Shown: positions 1 to 4,766 of the stretch, one piece after another
Layout of the letters: each line of letters starts with the position of its first letter
Numbering within the stretch: position 1 is the first letter of the stretch
Position numbers and translations under genes: made by a program
Notes under the pieces: model-generated
Told to the model about the DNA's origin: nothing
Database searches by the model: none
The model's input: only the letters and a program-made list of their open reading frames with translations
NCBI GenBank assembly: GCA_017648525.1
Contig: JAGCIP010000156.1
Location: forward strand, 1-5,578
DNA from: Clostridia bacterium
GTDB lineage: Bacteria > Bacillota > Clostridia > Christensenellales > Borkfalkiaceae
Direction: 5' to 3'
Length of the DNA: 5,578 bases

Positions 1-1
1 G

Positions 2-268
2 TGTAACGAAAACGGCGTTAAATACTTCTCCGTTGCTTCTGGTGGCGGTACTGGTAGAACTGTACATCCAGACAATATGGCTGCAGGCCATGCTTCTTAC
101 GGTATGACTGACACTATGGGTAGAATGCATAGTGACGCTCAATTTGCTGGTAGTTCTTCAGTTCCCGCTCACGTAGAAATGATGGGCTTAATTGGTGCTG
201 GTAACAACCCGATGGTTGGTATGACCGTTGCTTGTGCAGTTGCAGTTCAAGAAGCATTAAATAAATAA
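2..268 (+). CDS. GGGtGRT-family protein, C-terminal part (5' end outside window)
   Basis: The reading frame is open from base 2 to the TAA at 266-268 and gives 88 residues. It contains the signature GGGTGRT at bases 41-61, followed by VHPDNMAAGHASYGMTDTMG and a GAGNNPMVG segment near the end. This matches the GGGtGRT protein family named after that motif, whose members are about 330 residues, so roughly the last quarter is present. From family knowledge, the biochemical role is not established; homologues are often encoded next to a NifU-like Fe-S scaffold protein, which cannot be checked here because the upstream side is cut off. There is no signal peptide or membrane segment in the visible part, so it is probably cytosolic. 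Codon use is strongly biased (all 13 glycines are GGT or GGC), as in well-expressed genes. The ATG at base 77 is internal and not a start. A hairpin terminator follows about 100 bp downstream. A diverged copy of its last 20 codons recurs at 1881-1943. Confidence 0.88.
   Translation, partial: CNENGVKYFSVASGGGTGRTVHPDNMAAGHASYGMTDTMGRMHSDAQFAGSSSVPAHVEMMGLIGAGNNPMVGMTVACAVAVQEALNK
235..256 (+). repeat. 22-bp perfect direct repeat, copy 1 (partner 1910-1931)
   Basis: These 22 bases encode part of the conserved C-terminal AVAVQEA of the GGGtGRT protein and are identical to 1910-1931. Starts of the two copies are 1,675 bp apart and bracket the ceramidase-like gene with its promoter. The identity reflects shared coding ancestry, but it would also serve as a substrate for recombination that deletes or duplicates the intervening segment. 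Confidence 0.9.
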
Positions 269-369
269 TTAGGTTTTTACTGATTATTTTAAGGTTTTTG
301 AAATGGCTAAATATTCAGTTTAGTATTGTAAAAAACTTATAAAACAAAAATTAATAATAAAACAAATTA

Positions 370-413
370 GACACATCATAAACGTATTTTCGTTCGTGAT
401 GTGTTCAATTTTT
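370..413 (+). terminator. Rho-independent terminator after the GGGtGRT gene
   Basis: Arms 371-384 and 391-404 form a 14-position stem with one A-C mismatch and one T-G wobble, and a 6-nt loop (TATTTT). A short T run follows at 409-413. It lies about 100 bp after the stop codon and before the next promoter, so it should separate the two genes. Confidence 0.75.
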
Positions 414-420
414 ATACAGG

Positions 421-437
421 GCAATTGCAAATTTGCA
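421..437. promoter_or_regulatory. Overlapping palindromes upstream of the -35 box, possible operator
   Basis: Two overlapping perfect palindromes sit just upstream of the promoter at 448-477: GCAATTGC (421-428) and TGCAAATTTGCA (426-437). The position, 11 bp before the -35 hexamer, suits an activator or repressor site. No regulator is encoded nearby and no known operator consensus was recognised, so a regulatory role is inference; the A/T-rich context makes chance palindromes fairly likely. Confidence 0.3.
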
Positions 438-447
438 TCTTGACTTG

Positions 448-477
448 TTGACAATTGATTTTGCGATGCTCTATAAT
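448..477 (+). promoter_or_regulatory. Sigma-70-type promoter of the ceramidase-like gene
   Basis: The -35 box TTGACA (448-453) and the -10 box TATAAT (472-477) both match consensus exactly, with an 18-nt spacer. Transcription would start near 484, leaving a leader of about 33 nt before the ATG at 518. Both hexamers being perfect predicts strong expression unless repressed. Confidence 0.8.
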
Positions 478-517
478 TATCTATAGCTGTATCTCTTAAA
501 AAGGACGGGAATGGTAA

Positions 518-1876
518 ATGGAAAAATTAAATATCGGCTTTGGAAGTATGTCTATTAACGCAGAAATTGGGACACCTATATATGGCTACTACGTTCCTCG
601 CTTCGTTAAAGGGGTTCTTGATGACTTGACAGCATCAGCGCTTGCAATTAAGCTTGGTGACAAAACTATCGTTATGGTAAGCATAGACAATTGCGGACTG
701 GTTAAAAGTGTCGTTGATAGTATTGCTTCCGAGGTGAAGAAGAATACAGGAATTGATACCAAAAACATAATAATATCTTGTACCCATACTCATACTGCAC
801 CATATGCGCAACACGGAGATATGTTCGTTATGGATGATGAAATGATAGATAGATACCGTTCTTTTTTAACAAAAAGAGTTGTTTCTGCTGTCGAACTTGC
901 AATTTCTGACTTAAAACCTGCAAGAATGGGTTATGCGGTTTGTAGAGCCCCCGAAAGAATTGCCTACATAAGAAGATACAAAATGAAGGATGGTTCAACG
1001 CAAACCTGCCCTCCTATTAATAATGAGAATATTGTCGAACCGATAGGCGAGCTTGATAACAGAGTAAATGTTTTGCGCTTTGACCGTGAGGGCGGAAAAA
1101 GCATAGTTGTATTAAATTACGGTTTGCACGCAGACACTATCGGAGGCGAACTGATTTCTGCGGACTTTGTTCATTGGATTAAAAAAACACTCGACCTCGC
1201 TCTTGACGTTGAATGCATATGCTTCATAGGAGCACAGGGAGATGTTGGAAGTACAAATGTTTTTCCGACAAAGAGCGATATGAATGACACTGAGATAAGC
1301 TTTGATAATGAAATGAAAAGCCCCGGAATGGCTAGATTTGTCGGACGTGCGCTTGCCGGTACAGTTTTGCAGATTTACGATAAAGTGGAATACGTTGAGG
1401 TTGATAAAATCAACGTTATCAAGAAAAATCTCAGAGTTCCGGCAAACGTTCCATGCCCCTCCGATATGCCGAGAGCACGTGAGTATAAAAGACTTCACGA
1501 AGAAGGAAGGGATGACTTGATACCGTATACAGGAATGGAACTTACTACGGTTGTTGCTGAAGCTTTGAGAATGTGCAGGATGGAAAACGGTCCAAAGTTT
1601 TACGATTTGCCTTTTTCGGGAGTAGGCATAGGAAATGTTGCTTTTATTGGAATACCAGGTGAGCCTTTTACCGAAATTGGTGTGAAAATAAAAGAAACAG
1701 AGGGATGGGACATGATATGCCCTTCAATAAACACAAATGCAAAAGAGGGATATTTTCCGTCAAGTTCTGCATTTGCCGAAGGAGGATATGAGGCGAGAAC
1801 CTCGCCCTATACAGCCACAGTTGCTGACGCAGTTGTAAAAATCAGCCGCGAGATACTGAATGAATTACAAAAATAA
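518..1876 (+). CDS. Neutral/alkaline ceramidase-like hydrolase, short cytosolic form
   Basis: A 452-residue protein resembling the catalytic N-terminal domain of neutral/alkaline non-lysosomal ceramidases, zinc amidases that split ceramide into sphingosine and fatty acid. Visible family features in order: an N-terminal IGTPIYGYY segment (17-25), SCTHTHTAP (87-95) with candidate zinc ligands H90/H92, YGLHADT (201-207) with H204, GAQGDVGSTN (238-247), IPGEPFTE (379-386) with E382, and a GYFPSSSAF segment (411-419) with Y412. The set H/H/E/Y fits the zinc ligands known for the Pseudomonas enzyme. Secreted ceramidases are about 650 residues or more and carry a signal peptide and C-terminal domain; both are absent here, so the protein is probably cytosolic. 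The known GDVSPN nucleophile motif reads GDVGSTN, so true ceramidase activity is doubtful and another amide or ester substrate is possible. The start at 518 is supported by an in-frame TAA at 515-517 and AAGGA at 501-505, although the 12-nt spacing is long. Its GGA-rich glycine codons differ from the neighbouring genes. It has its own promoter and is followed 4 nt later by a gene remnant. Confidence 0.85.
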   Translation: MEKLNIGFGSMSINAEIGTPIYGYYVPRFVKGVLDDLTASALAIKLGDKTIVMVSIDNCGLVKSVVDSIASEVKKNTGIDTKNIIISCTHTHTAPYAQHGDMFVMDDEMIDRYRSFLTKRVVSAVELAISDLKPARMGYAVCRAPERIAYIRRYKMKDGSTQTCPPINNENIVEPIGELDNRVNVLRFDREGGKSIVVLNYGLHADTIGGELISADFVHWIKKTLDLALDVECICFIGAQGDVGSTNVFPTKSDMNDTEISFDNEMKSPGMARFVGRALAGTVLQIYDKVEYVEVDKINVIKKNLRVPANVPCPSDMPRAREYKRLHEEGRDDLIPYTGMELTTVVAEALRMCRMENGPKFYDLPFSGVGIGNVAFIGIPGEPFTEIGVKIKETEGWDMICPSINTNAKEGYFPSSSAFAEGGYEARTSPYTATVADAVVKISREILNELQK

Positions 1877-1883
1877 TATCAAC
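1875..1883 (+). repeat. 9-bp direct repeat AATATCAAC flanking the remnant, copy 1 (partner 1947-1955)
   Basis: AATATCAAC occurs at 1875-1883 and again at 1947-1955, exactly 72 bp apart, on either side of the GGGtGRT remnant; each lies at or just after a stop codon. This could be a junction microhomology. In DNA this A/T-rich a 9-bp match at short range can also be chance. Confidence 0.5.
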
Positions 1884-1943
1884 CCACAGGCTTTAATGAC
1901 TTTTGCGGTTGCAGTTGCAGTTCAAGAAGCACTCAATACATAA
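1881..1943 (+). pseudogene. Remnant: last 20 codons and stop of a second GGGtGRT gene
   Basis: This stretch translates as NPQALMTFAVAVAVQEALNT and a stop. The end of the intact gene (206-268) reads N-NPMVGMTVACAVAVQEALNK. Aligned without gaps, 48 of 63 bases match, and 22 consecutive bases are identical (235-256 and 1910-1931). The remnant ends at the same point relative to the stop codon, yet has diverged, so it derives from a paralogue or foreign homologue and not from a recent duplication. Homology ends abruptly at 1881, 4 nt after the ceramidase-like stop codon; the frame also differs, so it is not a read-through extension. It has no start codon signals and is too short to function as a protein. 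The terminator that follows at 1966-2001 may originally have belonged to this lost gene. Confidence 0.75.
1910..1931 (+). repeat. 22-bp perfect direct repeat, copy 2 (partner 235-256)
   Basis: Identical to 235-256, inside the GGGtGRT remnant. Outside these 22 bases the two regions differ at many codon positions and at some amino acids. Confidence 0.9.
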
Positions 1944-1965
1944 TAAAATATCAACGAATCAAAAC

Positions 1966-2001
1966 AGGCACGCTCGTTATTTAACGAGCGTGCCTTTCTT
2001 T
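1966..2001 (+). terminator. Strong rho-independent terminator
   Basis: Near-perfect inverted repeat AGGCACGCTCGTTA (1966-1979) with its complement at 1982-1995, GC-rich at the base, then the T-rich tail TTTCTTT. It would end transcription from the ceramidase-like gene. Confidence 0.9.
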
Positions 2002-2008
2002 GTTAAAG

Positions 2009-2043
2009 AAAAGAGATTTTCTAAAATTAGAAAATCTCTTTTT
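2009..2043 (-). terminator. Bidirectional terminator between convergent genes
   Basis: A perfect inverted repeat with arms AAAAGAGATTTTCTAA (2009-2024) and its complement (2027-2042). A T run follows on the plus strand (2039-2043), and the minus strand reads TCTTTTCTTT on leaving the hairpin. It lies 10 bp past the stop codon of the minus-strand gene, which it most likely serves, while backing up the terminator at 1966-2001. Confidence 0.8.
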
Positions 2044-2052
2044 AGTAATGGT

Positions 2053-3591
2053 TTATAGAGTATCTAAATATTCTGCAAATTCAAACAATCTATTTGCAGA
2101 CGCTATTAAACAGTTAATCCATAAATCGCCACCGGTTTCTTTACAATCTTTAGTTTTCCAGTGTGTGGGAATCAAGCCGTTTTCTTCATTTTGCATTCTA
2201 GTTACAGTATTAGCCAAAGCCTTTGCTTTTTCTAAATATAATGGTTCTTTTGTAAGCTTATGCATATTTATGAAAGAGCTTGCTATGCCAAGTGTTGAAG
2301 TGTCAATCGGCACATACCAATTGTATTGCTCTAATCCAGCAGGATATGACCAATAGTCAGCATTTCCGTGTCTATGATATTTTTGAGGTTTATCCCATAC
2401 TACGAATTGGTCTTCAATATATCTCATCAATTCTTTAGCGCATTCAACATATTCAGGGTTGTCGCTGTGGTTGTCTAAGATATCTTTAATGATAGAACTT
2501 GCACTAAAGTGGGTCATATTAGAATAATGTTGAGATAATCCTGAATCTTCAAATTGACCTTCCCAATGGAAATCTTTAACGGTGTTGTTCCATAAATATT
2601 TCATTCCGTTTTCAGAAAGGGTTTTATACGTTTCATCATTAGTAAGTTTGTAAACTTTATATAAGAAAGCGGTGATTGACGTAGGAATGCTGTAGTTTGA
2701 AGCGAGAGATTCGCCTGTTTCAACCGACAACATTTGATGCCAAGTACCGTTTTCACAAACGTTAGCTTTATAGTATTCTGCAATTTTCATTGCGGCATCA
2801 AAATATTTCTTATCATTTGTAGCCTTGTACAAATTTAAGTAAGCAGCGCCAGCATTACAAGGATAAATTAACATTGTAGTGTTTAATCTTTGACTAACGG
2901 TGCCGTGGTGTTTCATGCTGTTTTCAATGTCTGGGCTCCAGTAATACGTGGGGGGGAGACCTTCTAAAGGTGAGCCCTTTGGTGCTGAAACTTTTATCAT
3001 AAAATCAGCCGCGTTTTTAGCAATAGCCATAGCCTTTTCAGCGTTTTCTGGGCTCAACTTAGCGTAGTTTAACATAGCGTTTATGATAGCAGCGTTCATC
3101 TTGATTAAAAACATTCCGAGGTCATAGTCGGTGTTGTATTTACCTTCTGCCCAATCACTAACGTACGGAATAGTTAACAAATAGTCATAAGCCTTTTTAG
3201 CGCAAGTGCGGTAGTCGACTGCTTCGGGGGGATACTCACCAGTAAATGGTGCTGATTTATGGAAACTCCTTGCACCAATCATAGCAATTTTATTGCCTTC
3301 TCCGTTCAAAGCGTACACGTAAAGTTGAATTTGACCAGGTTGCAAATCATTCCAAATAGGAGTTAAAAGAGCGTAAGAGTTGTTAGCGTTGAAAGAATAA
3401 GTCTTTCCGCTTTCGTCTTGTGCTTCAAATAAATAATTCGTGCAACCGGGGAATGGTGCAAAATCGAACGACGGGCAGAACATAAATGCTTGCGCTTGTA
3501 TGTTCCAAAATGCGTTGCCGTTTACTCCGCCCCTACGAATTGCATAATCGGGATTATTATACTCTTCAAGTGCCAATTTCTTTAAATCCAT
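2053..3591 (-). CDS. Uncharacterised alpha/alpha-toroid (six-hairpin glycosidase-like) protein
   Basis: A 512-residue protein that I cannot assign to a named family with confidence. Residues about 35-112 look like a small beta-sandwich: alternating hydrophobic strands, the segment NYLFEAQDESGKTYSFNA (52-69), then LTPIWNDLQPGQIQLYVYAL (76-95). From about 125 to the end the sequence is made of repeated amphipathic helices with many aromatic and acidic residues, in pairs such as AAYLNLYKATNDKKYFDAA (249-267), TAFLYKVYKLTNDETYKTL (307-325) and INMHKLTKEPLYLEKAKALA (441-460), the pattern of (alpha/alpha)6 toroids in glycoside hydrolases and polysaccharide lyases. Conserved-looking polar sites that could line a pocket include HHGTVSQR (228-235), QHYSNMTHF (354-362), KYHRHGNADYW (404-414) and the final GGDLW (487-491). 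A carbohydrate-active role is inferred from fold pattern only. There is no signal peptide, so a cytosolic oligosaccharide substrate would be expected. The start is supported by GGAGAG (3601-3606) 9 nt upstream and a promoter at 3624-3652. It is transcribed alone, convergent to the ceramidase-like gene and divergent from mgtC. Confidence 0.7.
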   Translation of the reverse strand: MDLKKLALEEYNNPDYAIRRGGVNGNAFWNIQAQAFMFCPSFDFAPFPGCTNYLFEAQDESGKTYSFNANNSYALLTPIWNDLQPGQIQLYVYALNGEGNKIAMIGARSFHKSAPFTGEYPPEAVDYRTCAKKAYDYLLTIPYVSDWAEGKYNTDYDLGMFLIKMNAAIINAMLNYAKLSPENAEKAMAIAKNAADFMIKVSAPKGSPLEGLPPTYYWSPDIENSMKHHGTVSQRLNTTMLIYPCNAGAAYLNLYKATNDKKYFDAAMKIAEYYKANVCENGTWHQMLSVETGESLASNYSIPTSITAFLYKVYKLTNDETYKTLSENGMKYLWNNTVKDFHWEGQFEDSGLSQHYSNMTHFSASSIIKDILDNHSDNPEYVECAKELMRYIEDQFVVWDKPQKYHRHGNADYWSYPAGLEQYNWYVPIDTSTLGIASSFINMHKLTKEPLYLEKAKALANTVTRMQNEENGLIPTHWKTKDCKETGGDLWINCLIASANRLFEFAEYLDTL

Positions 3592-3623
3592 ATGTTTATA
3601 CTCTCCATATATTTATTAATAAC

Positions 3624-3652
3624 ATTATAAACTTAAAAAAACAAATCGTCAA
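3624..3652 (-). promoter_or_regulatory. Sigma-70-type promoter of the toroid protein gene
   Basis: Read on the minus strand, -35 TTGACG (3652-3647) and -10 TATAAT (3629-3624) are separated by 17 nt. Transcription would start near 3617, giving a leader of about 26 nt that includes the GGAGAG ribosome binding site at 3601-3606. Confidence 0.8.
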
Positions 3653-3717
3653 TAGATTATTACGTTTTTTTTAAAATATAATAATATATTACAACTTTAA
3701 TATTAGAAAAAACAAAG

Positions 3718-3760
3718 ATTATACAATAAAACGTCGGCGTTTAGTTGTGTAATTTTATTT
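3718..3760 (+). terminator. Orphan terminator-like hairpin in the divergent intergenic region
   Basis: Arms 3718-3733 and 3738-3753 form a 16-position stem with one A-A mismatch and two U-G wobbles, a TCGG tetraloop, and a TTTTATTT tail. The wobbles pair only in plus-strand RNA; on the minus strand they would be A-C mismatches, so the structure is better on the plus strand. No plus-strand gene lies upstream before the divergent promoter. It could be a leftover terminator from a lost gene or the 3' end of a small RNA. No convincing promoter for such an RNA was found in the A/T-rich DNA before it. Confidence 0.5.
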
Positions 3761-3851
3761 GTACTTTTACTTGCCGAAGTTTATGAAGTTAAAAGCGAAA
3801 AAGTTGAGCTTTAATAAAGCAAAAATTTACGCTTAAATTTTAAAAAACCTA

Positions 3852-3880
3852 TTGACAAAATATACTTTATAGTATATAAT
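3852..3880 (+). promoter_or_regulatory. Promoter of mgtC with a dyad in the spacer
   Basis: A perfect -35 TTGACA (3852-3857) and a perfect -10 TATAAT (3875-3880) are spaced by 17 nt. The spacer holds an inverted repeat ATATACT-TTAT-AGTATAT (3860-3877) that runs into the -10 box. Such a placement would let a dimeric repressor block RNA polymerase, but no regulator was recognised and A/T-only dyads arise easily. Confidence 0.8.
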
Positions 3881-3908
3881 CATAAAAATCAAAAATTTAT
3901 AATATATT

Positions 3909-3942
3909 AGCGATAAGTATTGAAAAGAAAATGCTTGTCGCT
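3909..3942 (+). promoter_or_regulatory. Leader hairpin of mgtC, possible attenuator
   Basis: In the roughly 80-nt untranslated leader, arms 3909-3921 and 3930-3942 form a 13-bp stem with two U-G wobbles (3914:3937 and 3918:3933) and an 8-nt loop, GAAAAGAA. Six T residues at 3949-3954 follow after 6 nt, immediately before the ribosome binding site AGGAGA (3955-3960). The G-U pairs are valid only in the mgtC transcript direction, which supports an RNA function. It may be an attenuator, a protein-binding site or an mRNA-stabilising stem. It is too short to be the M-box magnesium riboswitch. Confidence 0.55.
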
Positions 3943-3967
3943 CAAATGTTTTTTAGGAGATTAAATT

Positions 3968-4621
3968 ATGGACTTACAATTAATATTGACTTGTTCTTTT
4001 CGTCTTGCATTAGCCTTAGTTTTGGGTTTTTCTATTGGGTTTGAAAGAAAGATGCGCTTTAAGGAAGCGGGGATTAGAACTCACACTATAGTGTGTATAG
4101 GGTCTTGCCTTTATATGCTTATATCCTTGTTTGCTTTCACGAACGCAGATACTTCTAGGGTTGCTGCACAAATTGTTTCGGGCATAGGTTTTATCGGTGC
4201 AGGTATGATTTTCTATCATAAAGAAGTCGTGCACGGATTAACAACCGCAGCGGGAATTTGGGCAACCGCCGCAATAGGTATGACTGCTGGCGCTGGCTGG
4301 TACGCAGTTGCTGTTGTTGCAACCGTGCTTATAATATTAGTTCAATGCGTAATGCACTTAAACGTTAGATTGTTTCACTCTCATCATTTTGTTAAAATGA
4401 ACGTGGTTTTTACCGACGAAAATGGTGATGTTAGCCAGCGTATTAAAGAACTTTTCAAGGTTGAGCGTTTTACTAGAATAAGCGCTAAAAGAGAAAACGA
4501 CGTTGTGGTTTATAGCGTTGTAATTAGCACGGATAAAATAATAACGGCAAGCGAAATAAACAAACTACTTTTAGACAATCCGGAGATTAGGTCAATAGCT
4601 CGTCAGGACGACGATTTTTAA
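3968..4621 (+). CDS. MgtC/SapB-family membrane protein
   Basis: A 217-residue integral membrane protein of the MgtC/SapB family. Hydrophobic helices are visible at about 4-24, 39-58, 66-83, 93-108 and 111-130. Conserved family elements are the GFERK and AGIRTHTIV cytosolic loop (23-42), AQIVSGIGFIGAGMI (67-81) and GLTTAAGIWATAAIGM (90-105). Residues about 140-217 form a soluble tail with an ACT-like beta-alpha pattern, as in long-form MgtC proteins. In Salmonella and Mycobacterium, MgtC supports survival at low Mg2+ and inside macrophages, in part by inhibiting the F1Fo ATP synthase in Salmonella; in non-pathogens the role is less clear, so virulence should not be assumed. The start has AGGAGA 7 nt upstream (3955-3960). 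Transcription is monocistronic, from the promoter at 3852-3880 to the terminator at 4627-4656. The leader hairpin at 3909-3942 suggests post-initiation control. Confidence 0.9.
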   Translation: MDLQLILTCSFRLALALVLGFSIGFERKMRFKEAGIRTHTIVCIGSCLYMLISLFAFTNADTSRVAAQIVSGIGFIGAGMIFYHKEVVHGLTTAAGIWATAAIGMTAGAGWYAVAVVATVLIILVQCVMHLNVRLFHSHHFVKMNVVFTDENGDVSQRIKELFKVERFTRISAKRENDVVVYSVVISTDKIITASEINKLLLDNPEIRSIARQDDDF

Positions 4622-4626
4622 AAATT

Positions 4627-4656
4627 AAAGGCATAGTTACTCGCTATGCCTTTTTT
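4627..4656 (+). terminator. Rho-independent terminator of mgtC
   Basis: Stem AAAGGCATAG (4627-4636) with its complement (4644-4653), a 7-nt loop TTACTCG, and a T6 tract at 4651-4656. It begins 6 bases after the stop codon. Confidence 0.92.
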
Positions 4657-4700
4657 GTGTTATAAAAAGAAAAACACAATAAAATAAAACAAATAAACTA

Positions 4701-4729
4701 TTGAAATATTTTAATAATTGTGCTAAAAT
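4701..4729 (+). promoter_or_regulatory. Extended -10 promoter of the PfkB kinase gene
   Basis: The -35 TTGAAA (4701-4706) and -10 TAAAAT (4724-4729) are spaced by 17 nt, with a TGC extension just before the -10 box (4721-4723). The predicted leader is about 31 nt and contains AGGAG at 4757-4761. Confidence 0.65.
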
Positions 4730-4750
4730 AAATTTATAAATAATTTAGCA
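4721..4750. repeat. Inverted repeat TGCTAAA/TTTAGCA around the kinase transcription start
   Basis: Perfect 7-bp arms at 4721-4727 and 4744-4750 are separated by 16 bp. The left arm overlaps the -10 box and the right arm ends just before the ribosome binding site. The arms could bind a sugar-responsive repressor or form a weak leader-overlapping stem; no known operator consensus was recognised. Confidence 0.35.
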
Positions 4751-4766
4751 TCAAAAAGGAGCGACA

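Larger units (their letters stand above)
3592..3967. other. 376-bp divergent intergenic region
   Basis: This gap has no credible coding sequence. It holds, left to right: the ribosome binding site and promoter of the minus-strand gene (3601-3652), a very A/T-rich block (about 3653-3717), an orphan hairpin with a T-rich tail (3718-3760), short A/T-rich inverted repeats such as AAAATTTA/TAAATTTT (3822-3829/3834-3841), the mgtC promoter (3852-3880) and the structured mgtC leader (about 3887-3967). Confidence 0.8.

Noticed and set aside
303..323. Mini-ORF MAKYSV after an AAGG, resembling the start of a NifU-like gene
   Set aside because: Only six codons and no further homology downstream; the similarity to a NifU-type N-terminus is too short to separate from chance.
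1112..1498. 128-codon minus-strand frame
   Set aside because: Lies wholly within the ceramidase-like coding sequence, has no family features and no ribosome binding site of its own that I could see.
2000..2356. 118-codon plus-strand frame
   Set aside because: Starts inside a terminator hairpin and runs antisense through the 3' end of the toroid protein gene; its composition is that of a shadow frame.
3761..3841. Series of short inverted repeats (AAAGC/GCTTT and AAAATTTA/TAAATTTT)
   Set aside because: Arms of 5-8 bp, mostly A/T, upstream of the mgtC promoter; expected by chance at this base composition.
3887..3967. M-box magnesium riboswitch in front of mgtC
   Set aside because: The leader is about 80 nt, about half the size of an M-box, and lacks its conserved sequence blocks.
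4016..4234. 72-codon minus-strand frame inside mgtC
   Set aside because: Antisense to conserved transmembrane segments of MgtC and without initiation signals.
518..4621. A multi-gene system linking the ceramidase-like, toroid and MgtC proteins
   Set aside because: Each gene has its own promoter and terminator and orientations differ, so there is no operon evidence for a joint function.
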